In this document: positions 56,103 to 64,000 of the stretch, in pieces
Layout: every line of letters begins with the position of its first letter
How positions within the stretch are numbered: position 1 is the stretch's first letter
Assembly (NCBI RefSeq): GCF_004341235.1
Contig: NZ_SLUP01000005.1
Span: forward strand, 186,001 to 250,000
Length of the DNA: 64,000 bases
From: Mariniflexile fucanivorans
Lineage (GTDB): Bacteria; Bacteroidota; Bacteroidia; Flavobacteriales; Flavobacteriaceae
Reading direction: 5' to 3'
Program-made: the position numbers and the translations under genes
Notes under the pieces: model-generated
Database searches by the model: none
What the model was told of the DNA's origin: nothing
The model's input: only the letters and a program-made list of their open reading frames with translations

Positions 56103-56165
56103 TCATTTTAATCGAATGTTTAGCTTAATGATTTCGTCTACATCGTTCATAGAATTAGCATTTGT
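56103..56165 (-). pseudogene. Fossil C-terminus of a second GH29 fucosidase
   Basis: The minus strand translates to TNANSMNDVDEIIKLNIRLK then TGA. This closely matches the C-terminal end of the intact GH29 protein 1.3 kb away (TNNINDIDEIIKLNIK). The open frame runs upstream only into the end of the outer-membrane protein gene and has no start, so only the last ~20 codons of a relative survive. Confidence 0.75.
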
Positions 56166-56193
56166 AATTAATTCTGGGTTTGAATAGCAAGCT

Positions 56194-57405
56194 TTAAAAT
56201 AATGTATATCCTAGAATCATTGAAAACATTGTGTACGTGGTTGAGTAATCAATCGATTGGTTTATAATATTTCTGTTTGTGTAATACCGTGCTTCAATAC
56301 TATACTTATTTCTAAATTTATAGCCACCACCAAATGCAAAATTTACGCTTCCTTCTGGATTAAGTCTTTCTATAATATTATCATTTATCATATAAACTAT
56401 AGAATTTGATTTTATAGGAAAATCAAAAACTACAGACGCGTTTACAAAAATTTTTGAGTTTGAATTGATATATGAATAATGTCTTAAAGTTAACGGTATA
56501 TTGAAGGATTTGTAATTTAAGGCAACACTTTCTCCAATATTTACTCCATTATCAAATATTATTTTGGAACTGAATTCACCCACATAAGTAGGCTCAACAG
56601 AAGCGGACCATTTGTTATTTAGAAAAGGAAAAATGACCTCAAACTCAACACCAAAACCAAATAAAGTTTTATTTCCGAAATCATGTGACCTTGGGTTTAT
56701 TCTACCTCCGCGTTCATCAAGAACCATTGAAGCAAAATCTAGTCTTGGTCTCAAACTGACATTAAAAATTTTTGTTTTGCTATTATAAATGGTCGTGTTT
56801 GAATTTTTACAGTCATTAAATTTTACGAAGAAGTCAATCAAATCTTTCCTTTCATATTTTAGATTATTTACAGTATCAAAGTTTATAATCTTGCAAATTA
56901 AATTCTCAAATAATTGCTTTTTGTAACCGAAATTTTCTCTTTTTACATTATTTTCTGATAACCAAGTTTTATAAACTAATTGTTTAATTTCTAAATTATT
57001 CAGGCTAAAAAAGAAAGTTTCTGTACCTTTTTCGTAGTAAGAATATAAACTTGCTTCTCCTTCTACCAAGACTTTTAAAAAAAGTTCTTCATTGTTAAAA
57101 GTGTAATCCGCATCATTTGAATTGAGTTCATTCGGTTTTCCAATATCAACCTTTCGCTTTATAAATTTATTAGTATTGAAAATAACAATCTCTTTAATAG
57201 TATTTAATTTGGTTGTCTGTGTTTTGGACGCTTCAGATAATTTATAACTTAAATTTTTTGTGATATCGGAATAATCATCATTTTTTATAAAACAATCCGT
57301 TTTATTATCAGCATTATCAATAAAATAGCCTTCAATAAAACTAATCTGACTAAAACAACTTAAAGTAAATAGTAAGGCAAAAAAAAGTGGCAGTATTTTT
57401 TTCAT
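56194..57405 (-). CDS. Outer-membrane beta-barrel protein of unknown function
   Basis: This 403-residue protein has a Sec signal (MKKILPLFFALLFTLSCFSQ; a lipobox is possible but SCFSQ fits Sec better). About 190 residues of mixed structure follow. The C-terminal half is a PorT-like small barrel, with alternating aromatic strands ending SMILGYTLF. No named family is certain. It lies between the GH29 gene and the GH20 gene within the glycan locus. A fossil GH29 end sits directly after its stop, suggesting it was inserted or retained after loss of a fucosidase copy. Confidence 0.75.
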   Translation of the reverse strand: MKKILPLFFALLFTLSCFSQISFIEGYFIDNADNKTDCFIKNDDYSDITKNLSYKLSEASKTQTTKLNTIKEIVIFNTNKFIKRKVDIGKPNELNSNDADYTFNNEELFLKVLVEGEASLYSYYEKGTETFFFSLNNLEIKQLVYKTWLSENNVKRENFGYKKQLFENLICKIINFDTVNNLKYERKDLIDFFVKFNDCKNSNTTIYNSKTKIFNVSLRPRLDFASMVLDERGGRINPRSHDFGNKTLFGFGVEFEVIFPFLNNKWSASVEPTYVGEFSSKIIFDNGVNIGESVALNYKSFNIPLTLRHYSYINSNSKIFVNASVVFDFPIKSNSIVYMINDNIIERLNPEGSVNFAFGGGYKFRNKYSIEARYYTNRNIINQSIDYSTTYTMFSMILGYTLF

Positions 57406-57466
57406 TTATTCGATGAATATGATTTTAAGTTATGGTTTAAATATAATTCCTCTTTTTAACGACAGA

Positions 57467-58768
57467 TTATTTAATATTTAACTTTATAATTTCGTCTATG
57501 TCATTGATATTGTTGGTGTCAACATAAATAAAAGTGCCTTCGTTCAATTGCTTGAATTTGATTTTCGTTTTGCCATCAAACGACGTTGCAGAACTTATTT
57601 TTTCTTTCAATTCTGGAATAAAAATATAAGGTTCTGAAGTTCCATTTAATATATGTACATATAAGGTTTTATCTTTTTTGGTAATGGTTCCCCAATCTTG
57701 TGTCGCTATAACATCGCCTCTGGTGCCGTAAATACTTTCGCCATATTTAGTGGTCCATTCGCCCATTTCTTTTAAAGTGTCAACAAATTCTGGTTGAATT
57801 TTACCGTTTGGCATGGGGCCTACATTCAATAATAAATTGCCATTTTTTCCAGCTGCATTCACTAAAAAATGAATGAGTTGTTTGGTAGATTTGAACTTCT
57901 CGTCATAAATACTATAACCCCATTTACTTCCCAAGGTAGAGCAAGACTCCAAAGGAAGTTGACTTACATGAACACCGTCACTATAACCGCCATGGTTTTC
58001 CCCTGGTAAATCACGTTCGAAGGTTTGAATATCCTCTCCTGCAATAGGTTGAATGTGGTGATTGTTTGCTATTAAAGTACTCGGGCTTAAATTATGAATC
58101 AACGAGTAAATTTCATCGTATTGCCAGTTTGCTTCTTTTTGATCCCAATGGCCATCAAACCAAATCATGCCAATTTCACCATAATTAGTAAGCAATTCGG
58201 TAAGTTGCGCTTTCATAAAATCTACATAGTTATCCCAAGCTTCGGCATCTCCTTTTTTACCGTCTTTATAGTCATCACGTTTCCAATCCAATAAAGAATA
58301 GTAGAAATTTAATTTAATACCTTCTTTTTTACATGCTGCGGCTAATTCTTTTAAAGGATCTTTTCCGTAAGGTGTCGCATCCACAATATTAAAATCACTC
58401 GCATCAGTATCAAACATACTAAAACTGTCGTGGTGACGTGTGGTAATGGTGATGTATTTCATACCTGCAGATTTTGCAATTTTAACCCACTCTTCTGCAT
58501 TAAATTCTTGAGGATTGAAAAAATCTGCTAAACGTTCGTAATTATCTGCTTTTATTTTCTTTTGAAACATGACCCATTCACCGTCGGCCAAAACACTGTA
58601 AATACCCCAATGGATAAACATACCAAATTTCATATCTTGAAATTCTTTACGAGCATCTAAATTTCCTTGAGTTGGCGTGTAATCAGGCATTGGGAAATCA
58701 TAATGTTTTTGCGCATTACTGTTAAATGTAAGTAATCCTAATAGGCAAATAATAGCTATCTTCTTCAT
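57467..58768 (-). CDS. GH29 alpha-L-fucosidase
   Basis: This 433-residue secreted enzyme has a Sec signal (1-19). The nucleophile is Asp205 in MIWFDGHWDQ. The family segment MFIHWGIYSVLADGEW and the KYITITTRHHDSFSMFDT motif are present. It releases terminal or core fucose, as found on N-glycans and fucosylated algal or animal glycans. Context with GH92, GH20 and a sulfatase supports a complex glycan target. Fine specificity is not decided. Confidence 0.93.
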   Translation of the reverse strand: MKKIAIICLLGLLTFNSNAQKHYDFPMPDYTPTQGNLDARKEFQDMKFGMFIHWGIYSVLADGEWVMFQKKIKADNYERLADFFNPQEFNAEEWVKIAKSAGMKYITITTRHHDSFSMFDTDASDFNIVDATPYGKDPLKELAAACKKEGIKLNFYYSLLDWKRDDYKDGKKGDAEAWDNYVDFMKAQLTELLTNYGEIGMIWFDGHWDQKEANWQYDEIYSLIHNLSPSTLIANNHHIQPIAGEDIQTFERDLPGENHGGYSDGVHVSQLPLESCSTLGSKWGYSIYDEKFKSTKQLIHFLVNAAGKNGNLLLNVGPMPNGKIQPEFVDTLKEMGEWTTKYGESIYGTRGDVIATQDWGTITKKDKTLYVHILNGTSEPYIFIPELKEKISSATSFDGKTKIKFKQLNEGTFIYVDTNNINDIDEIIKLNIK

Positions 58769-58789
58769 ATTGATTTGTTTTTTATTTTC

Positions 58790-61123
58790 TTAATTAATAA
58801 CTGGTTCTGGTCCCATTTCCATTTCTAAAACACCCCCTTGTGTAATTTCTTGATGGGTAATCCAATATCGATTTAATGGCTTTCCGTTTAAGGTCATGGA
58901 TTGGATAAAAATATTTTCTTTTGAATTATTATTGGCGCTAATTTTAAAGATTTTGCCGCTGTGATACTTCGCATCCAATTTTATTTCAATATCATTAAAA
59001 ACCGGACTTGTTATTTGATACTTATTGTCCCCGGGATTTATGGGATGGATTCCGATGGATGCCAGAACATACCAAGCAGACAGTTGCCCAACATCTTCAT
59101 TGCCGCATAATCCGTAAGGACCGATGCCGTAAGCTTTATCACAAATTTTACGAGTGTACTTTTGAGCTAAATGCGGCACACCAACTTCGTTAAACAAAAA
59201 TGGCACATGATGCACGGGTTCGTTAGCGTGGTTGTAATAATTGTTCCAAAGGAAATCTTCGGGTGTGTTTTCAAAAAAAGAAATCAGTTCATTTTTAAAC
59301 GCTTCTTCACCACCCATCAATGCTTTTAAACCGTCGATATCGTGCGGTACAAACCAACCTTGTTGGTAGGGGTTACTTTCAATGCATCCCTGACCATGCT
59401 TTTCTTTTCCTTCCCATGGTAACCAGATTCCTGAGCTGTCTTTGGCGCGAAACCAGTTGACTTCATCATTCCAAATATTCTTATAATTTTTACTTCTTTT
59501 GAAATAATCTTCGGCAATTTCATTCTTTCCTAAAGATTTTGAAAAGGTTGCCAATGCCCAATCGGAATACGCATACTCCAAGGTTTTTGAGATGTGTTTA
59601 TGGGAATAACCTAATTCGCCATTACCGGTGTTATTTACGGTGTTTTTAGAGTATGTGAATGCTTTTTCAATATCATAATTTCGAATGCCTTTTTGATAAG
59701 CATCATTAATCACCGAAACGGCAGGATTGCCCAACATAACTCCAGAATACGAATTAAGCATTTCCCAACGCGGTAAATACTCTCTTCCACTTAATTCTGC
59801 CATTTGCAATAAGGAGTTAATCTCATCATTAACCAAGGAAGGATTTATGATGGTTTGCAATGGAAATTGCGAACGAAACACATCCCAACCACTAAAAATA
59901 GTTCGGTAGGTAAAGTCTTTGGTTTGATGCACTTTTTTATCGGCTCCCATATAATTTCCATTCACATCGGAAAACGCCCGAGGATCTATCATGGTATGAT
60001 ACATGGCTGTGTAAAAAATGGTTTTTTCTACATCGGTGGCACCTGAAACTTTTATGCTTTTAATAGCTTCCCTCCAACTATCGCGGGCTTCTTTATGGGT
60101 TTTATCAAAATCCCAATGATTGATGTCGTGTTCTAAATTTTCTTTAGCACCTTCAATACTCACGAAAGAAATGCCACTTTTCACCAACACCTCTTCCCCT
60201 TCTTTAGTACTGAAATTAGTATAAAAACCTAAATGCTTGCCTTGCATTTCGTTTTTACCTTCAAATCTTTCAGCATTTTTTACAGCATCTTGGTAATTAT
60301 CTTGTCTTATAAAACGCATTTTTCTTGGCACCTCTGGAATATCGGCACTCCAAATGCCGTAGTCTTTTAAGGGCTTGCTAAATTGGCAATAGAAATACAC
60401 TACATAATCGGCATTTCCTTGGCCAGCTCCCCAACCGCCACCTTCTGGCGGACATTTCATCCAGCCTTCAATGGTGTTTTCGTTTACTACTTTTATATAT
60501 TGCTCTGTGGAAGTTCCTCCAACTCTGCGCGATAAATCTATTTGAATTCGAGAACTATCATTTTCAGGATACGTAAACCGAATAATACCTGCTCTTGGTG
60601 CCGCAGTCAATTCTGCTTTTACTTTATAATCATCTAAAGTCACGGCATAATAACCCGCTTTGGTTACTTCGGTATCATGAGAAAAACGAGAGCGATAACC
60701 ACCTTCCGGATTTTCTTGAACGCCTCTATTTGTTTGTAATTCCCCTGTGGTCGGCGTTACCAAAAAGTTTCCTAAATCACCAAACCAACCCACGCCACTC
60801 ATATGCGTAAAACTAAAACCTTCAATGGTTGAATGTGCATAGGAATATCCAGAGCCATTATCCCCATCAGAAACCGTATCTGGACTTAATTGAACCAAAC
60901 CGAAAGGGGTTGCGGCTCCTGGAAAAGTTTTACCAAAACCATGAGCATCTTTAGATTTTGCCCCATAGGTGATGGCTCCGATGATGGGATCTATATAGTC
61001 TACCGGTTCTTTTTCTGTTTGTGCTTTTTCGTTAGTAGTTTTTGAAGAAGAACAAGAAACCCCGACTAAAACTCCTAGCGCAAAACAAAAAACAACTCCT
61101 ATTTTTATTTTTCTAATTAACAT
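58790..61123 (-). CDS. GH92 family alpha-mannosidase-type lipoprotein (second copy)
   Basis: This 777-residue lipoprotein has a lipobox with Cys24 (GVSCSSSK). The GH92 signatures are GKTFPGAATPFGLVQLSPDT, NHANEPVHHVPFLFN and GLCGNEDVGQLSAWYVLASIG. It is clearly diverged from the other GH92 (51555-53780), suggesting a different linkage or substrate. It is followed 21 bases later by the GH29 gene on the same strand and preceded by the sulfatase gene. Confidence 0.93.
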   Translation of the reverse strand: MLIRKIKIGVVFCFALGVLVGVSCSSSKTTNEKAQTEKEPVDYIDPIIGAITYGAKSKDAHGFGKTFPGAATPFGLVQLSPDTVSDGDNGSGYSYAHSTIEGFSFTHMSGVGWFGDLGNFLVTPTTGELQTNRGVQENPEGGYRSRFSHDTEVTKAGYYAVTLDDYKVKAELTAAPRAGIIRFTYPENDSSRIQIDLSRRVGGTSTEQYIKVVNENTIEGWMKCPPEGGGWGAGQGNADYVVYFYCQFSKPLKDYGIWSADIPEVPRKMRFIRQDNYQDAVKNAERFEGKNEMQGKHLGFYTNFSTKEGEEVLVKSGISFVSIEGAKENLEHDINHWDFDKTHKEARDSWREAIKSIKVSGATDVEKTIFYTAMYHTMIDPRAFSDVNGNYMGADKKVHQTKDFTYRTIFSGWDVFRSQFPLQTIINPSLVNDEINSLLQMAELSGREYLPRWEMLNSYSGVMLGNPAVSVINDAYQKGIRNYDIEKAFTYSKNTVNNTGNGELGYSHKHISKTLEYAYSDWALATFSKSLGKNEIAEDYFKRSKNYKNIWNDEVNWFRAKDSSGIWLPWEGKEKHGQGCIESNPYQQGWFVPHDIDGLKALMGGEEAFKNELISFFENTPEDFLWNNYYNHANEPVHHVPFLFNEVGVPHLAQKYTRKICDKAYGIGPYGLCGNEDVGQLSAWYVLASIGIHPINPGDNKYQITSPVFNDIEIKLDAKYHSGKIFKISANNNSKENIFIQSMTLNGKPLNRYWITHQEITQGGVLEMEMGPEPVIN

Positions 61124-61149
61124 AAAATTCTTGTTCTTTTAAAGGTGTA

Positions 61150-62637
61150 TTAATGTTCTGTTGCTTCTTCAGTACTCGCTGTTTTGTAAATATCTACAGG
61201 GACGTCATTTTGCTGTAATGGGCCTGATGTTGTTCTTCCGTTTTCAACAATTTGTTTTAATTCTGCTGTTAGTTTTTTCACAACTTTTGGATATTTTTGA
61301 TACACATTCGTTGTTTCTTCTTCATCCTTTTTCATGTTATATAATTGAATTTCAGGAAGATTCAGTTCTCTGGCTTTTTTATCATTTGGATTCGTCCAAC
61401 CACCAGAACCGGGTGTTAATTCTAATTTCCATTTTTTATTTCTGATTGAAAATTTTCCATTTATGGAGTGATGAACGACTAAATTATAGTCCGTTTTAGC
61501 CTTTTTGTTTTTCAACATCGGTAAAATGCTATAAGAATCTACCCCTGTACTTTCTGAAGTATTGACGCCTGCTATTTCTGCACAAGTTGCCATTAAACTG
61601 GTTTGACAGATTAATTTATCATTCTTTGAATTCGCTTCAATAGTTCCAGGCCATCTTACCATGAAGGGGATTCTATGTCCACCTTCCCAAATATCAGACT
61701 TCGAACCACGGAAATTCGCACTTGGGTAATGTCCGAATTCTTTCTCTAATTTTTCGCCTTTGGCAACAGGATACGAACACCCATTATCACTTGTAAAAAA
61801 CACTAATGTATTATCTGCAATACCACTTTCCTCTAAAGCTTTTAACACACGACCTACGGCATCATCGGTTTCCATAACAAAATCCGCATAAGGGCTCATG
61901 CCACTTTTACCTTGCCAAGCTTCAGAAGGAACTACCGGACTATGTGGCGAATTCAAAGCCAAATACATAAAAAATGGTTTGTTTTTTTTAGATTCTTTAG
62001 CTATGAAATCAGTCGCTTGATCTCCTAAAAATTGTAACATTTTTATAGGAGCCATATGATCTATGACTTTATCATCTTTAATTATGGTATTCATGGATGC
62101 TGAATGATGAAAACCTATGTATGAATCAAAACCACGAGATACCGGACCGTTAGGCACATGAGCTCCAATGGGCGCATCTAATAATTTTTTGCCTTCATAA
62201 AGATCGTATGGTTTTCCAGCTTCATCCAAAAAGTTAAATCCTAAATGCCATTTACCCATGGCGGCCGTATTGTAACCTGCTTTTTTTAACATAGCCGGTA
62301 CCGTTTCGAGGTTTTTGTCAATAAGTGCTTCAAATTCGTCACCACCACGTAATACACCTTCTTGTAACCTCGAACGCCATGAATAACGTCCTGTTAGAAT
62401 GGCATATCTTGATGGTGTGCAAACGGCTGATGCAGAATGTGCATCGGTAAACGTCATCGATTCTTTTGAAAACGCATCTATTTTAGGAGTAGGGATTTTT
62501 CCTTTTTCCGGGTTTAAAATCTGCACATCGCCATAGCCTAAATCATCACAAATGATATAAACAATATTGGGTTTTTGCTGTGCTGATGCGCAACCCACAA
62601 TCAACATAAATAATAGTACTAATTTTGAAATTTTCAT
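61150..62637 (-). CDS. Sulfatase (S1 family) lipoprotein
   Basis: This 495-residue protein has the formylglycine motif CTPSR at Cys73 (SAVCTPSRYAILTG), which must be matured by an FGE-type or anaerobic maturase not in this window. The N-terminal metal ligands Asp31-Asp32 sit in YIICDDLGYGD. The start has a lipobox-like VGCASAQ, so a lipoprotein is probable. It removes sulfate esters, possibly from GlcNAc or galactose on the same glycan. The next gene on the strand is GH92. The subfamily is not decided. Confidence 0.93.
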   Translation of the reverse strand: MKISKLVLLFMLIVGCASAQQKPNIVYIICDDLGYGDVQILNPEKGKIPTPKIDAFSKESMTFTDAHSASAVCTPSRYAILTGRYSWRSRLQEGVLRGGDEFEALIDKNLETVPAMLKKAGYNTAAMGKWHLGFNFLDEAGKPYDLYEGKKLLDAPIGAHVPNGPVSRGFDSYIGFHHSASMNTIIKDDKVIDHMAPIKMLQFLGDQATDFIAKESKKNKPFFMYLALNSPHSPVVPSEAWQGKSGMSPYADFVMETDDAVGRVLKALEESGIADNTLVFFTSDNGCSYPVAKGEKLEKEFGHYPSANFRGSKSDIWEGGHRIPFMVRWPGTIEANSKNDKLICQTSLMATCAEIAGVNTSESTGVDSYSILPMLKNKKAKTDYNLVVHHSINGKFSIRNKKWKLELTPGSGGWTNPNDKKARELNLPEIQLYNMKKDEEETTNVYQKYPKVVKKLTAELKQIVENGRTTSGPLQQNDVPVDIYKTASTEEATEH

Positions 62638-62730
62638 GTGTTTTTTCTATTGTTTTTTATTGGTCACATGTTGCTTCCATAAAATCATTCCCATAGGGAT
62701 TTAAATATAGTAATGGAAGTTTCATATTTT

Positions 62731-64000
62731 TTACTTTAATCTTATTTCTGTTATGGCTCCTAATAATTCTCCTGCTTCATTGAATAAGCCAGCTTTTAAA
62801 AGTTTTTTAGGAGTCGTTTTAAAATCGCCTTCATATTTAATAGCGTTGATGGTTGGATCTTCTCCGTCGAGCGTGTAATAAATATTATAACCTACTGTTT
62901 CGGTTTTTAAAAACACAATCGCTTCCGTATTTAATTGGTCGATAGCAAACGCAGGGTAAACTGTAAATATGCTTTTGGCTACATTAACATTTTCGCGCTC
63001 AAGCCTTTTAAAATGATCTGATACTAAAGCATTTTGAAAACGCTCCCAACTTTTTACTTTTGGTTGAATCCAAGACACCTCAGCACTTGCTAATGTTCTT
63101 GGGTATAACATATACTCAAAGTGCGATTCGGTTGGTGTAAATTCTGCCCATAAACTTGCTTGATTTCCTATAACCCTGTTGGCTTCCTCGGCTGTTAATT
63201 CGGATGGAATTGGTTCGTGATTATACACAACAGACAAAGGCAATACCGAATTTGGACCTTCCGGTTCCATAAAGGTTGGTCCTTGCACTCTACTAATATA
63301 CGAGTGCAAATACGAGGTCATAATGGTTGGATACCCTTCTCTTGGTGCTTGTGTTTCGGGGGTATGCATGCCTCTTCGCCATGCCATAATGGTGGCGCCT
63401 TTAACACCATGACCGCTTAAAACTTCATCCCAACCAATCATCGTTTTCTTTTGCGCCGTTACTATTTTATGCATTCTTTGAATGAAGTAACTTTGCAATT
63501 CTTCTTCATCTTTTAAATTGTTGTCTGTTTTTACTTTTTGGCAATGCGGACATTTTTTCCAGTTGCTTTTATTACACTCATCGCCACCAATATGCAGATA
63601 TTTTGATGGAAATAACGCAGCCACTTCTTTAATAACATCTTCTAAAAAGGCATAAGTCGTTTCTTTACCAGCACATAACGCATTATCGGGTGCTTTACCA
63701 CCCACAGCCACTTCAAAATTCACTCCCTCAGGAACGTCATCATAACAAAATAAATGAGGATAGGATGCTATCAACGCTTTACTGTGCGCAGGCACATCAA
63801 TTTCTGGAATAATTTCTACATTTCTAACTTTAGCATAAGCTATGATTTCTTTTAAATCCTCTTGTGTATAAAAACCTCCTACGGTTTTAGGTTCATCAGA
63901 TGTAGCTGCTTCTCGTTCCCACCAGGCAATTCCTGTTCTATCGGCTCTCCAAGCTCCTTTTTTTGTCAGATTTGGATATTTTTTTATCTCCATTCTCCAA
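62731..64000 (-). CDS. GH20 beta-N-acetylhexosaminidase (5' end beyond right edge)
   Basis: The frame continues to the window edge (W-R before the visible Met), so the gene is 5'-truncated; about 423 codons are visible. The catalytic pair Asp-Glu is in YLHIGGDECNKSNW, and the chitobiase-like C-terminal module GYNIYYTLDGEDPTINAIKYE is present. It is diverged from the GH20 at 53795-56095. The visible end lacks the PA14-like module. It lies upstream of the sulfatase gene on the same strand with a 93-base gap. Confidence 0.93.
   Translation of the reverse strand, partial: WRMEIKKYPNLTKKGAWRADRTGIAWWEREAATSDEPKTVGGFYTQEDLKEIIAYAKVRNVEIIPEIDVPAHSKALIASYPHLFCYDDVPEGVNFEVAVGGKAPDNALCAGKETTYAFLEDVIKEVAALFPSKYLHIGGDECNKSNWKKCPHCQKVKTDNNLKDEEELQSYFIQRMHKIVTAQKKTMIGWDEVLSGHGVKGATIMAWRRGMHTPETQAPREGYPTIMTSYLHSYISRVQGPTFMEPEGPNSVLPLSVVYNHEPIPSELTAEEANRVIGNQASLWAEFTPTESHFEYMLYPRTLASAEVSWIQPKVKSWERFQNALVSDHFKRLERENVNVAKSIFTVYPAFAIDQLNTEAIVFLKTETVGYNIYYTLDGEDPTINAIKYEGDFKTTPKKLLKAGLFNEAGELLGAITEIRLK

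Overview
The window is a low-GC chromosomal segment from a member of the Bacteroidota, most likely a marine, polysaccharide-degrading Flavobacteriaceae. The evidence is AT-rich DNA, TAnnTTTG-type -7 promoter boxes, a type IX secretion sorting domain on a secreted lyase, a GLPGLI protein beside a TonB-dependent receptor, many glycoside hydrolases with lipoprotein or Sec signals, and little sign of Shine-Dalgarno sequences. The genus cannot be decided from the sequence. No phage, insertion sequence or CRISPR array was seen.

Layout. 1-3728: a lipoprotein dehydrogenase cut by the left edge just as its cytochrome c motif begins, then gapN. 3900-10847: the branched-chain amino acid operon ilvD-ilvB-ilvN-ilvC-ilvA (minus strand). 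10848-11449: a regulatory hub with an Ile/Val/Leu-rich leader peptide and attenuator facing ilvD, and a SAM-II riboswitch facing metK. 11450-13711: metK, an orphan secreted protein and tRNA-Tyr. 13770-21295: a TonB-dependent receptor with a GLPGLI partner, a secreted protein, a deoxynucleoside kinase, an App1-type phosphatase-domain protein and a DUF4010 membrane protein. 21585-24056: a PL6 alginate lyase with a palindromic operator on its promoter. 24198-30935: membrane and soluble pyrophosphatases, a DUF5686 outer-membrane protein and pdhB. 31095-38432: etfBA, a BFN-domain protein, a CNT nucleoside transporter, thyA, a TonB-C-domain protein, a CBM48 mini-protein, a membrane-anchored dihydrofolate reductase fusion and a zinc-binding mini-protein. 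38601-45905: an FAD oxidoreductase, an acetyltransferase, fabD-lspA, galE with a DegT aminotransferase, and waaA. 45966-51467: a xylose operon (GntR-type regulator, xylB, xylA, symporter). 51555-64000: a glycan-degradation locus with two GH92, two GH20, one GH29, one S1-type sulfatase and an outer-membrane protein, continuing off the right edge.

How the genes fit together. The ilv operon covers threonine to isoleucine and pyruvate to the 2-oxo acid precursors of valine and leucine, and appears controlled by translation-coupled attenuation. The terminal locus has the enzyme mix expected for complex, fucosylated and sulfated N-glycan-like material: exo-mannosidases, hexosaminidases, a fucosidase and a sulfatase. 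No SusC/SusD pair lies inside the window. The same-strand xylose operon next to it may feed on a pentose from a related glycan. thyA and the DHFR fusion supply the thymidylate/folate cycle and lie about 1.2 kb apart.

The most notable non-coding signals are the ilv leader/attenuator, a SAM-II aptamer whose conserved core is complementary to a downstream element near the metK start, four operator-like inverted repeats, and a fossil C-terminus of a second fucosidase.
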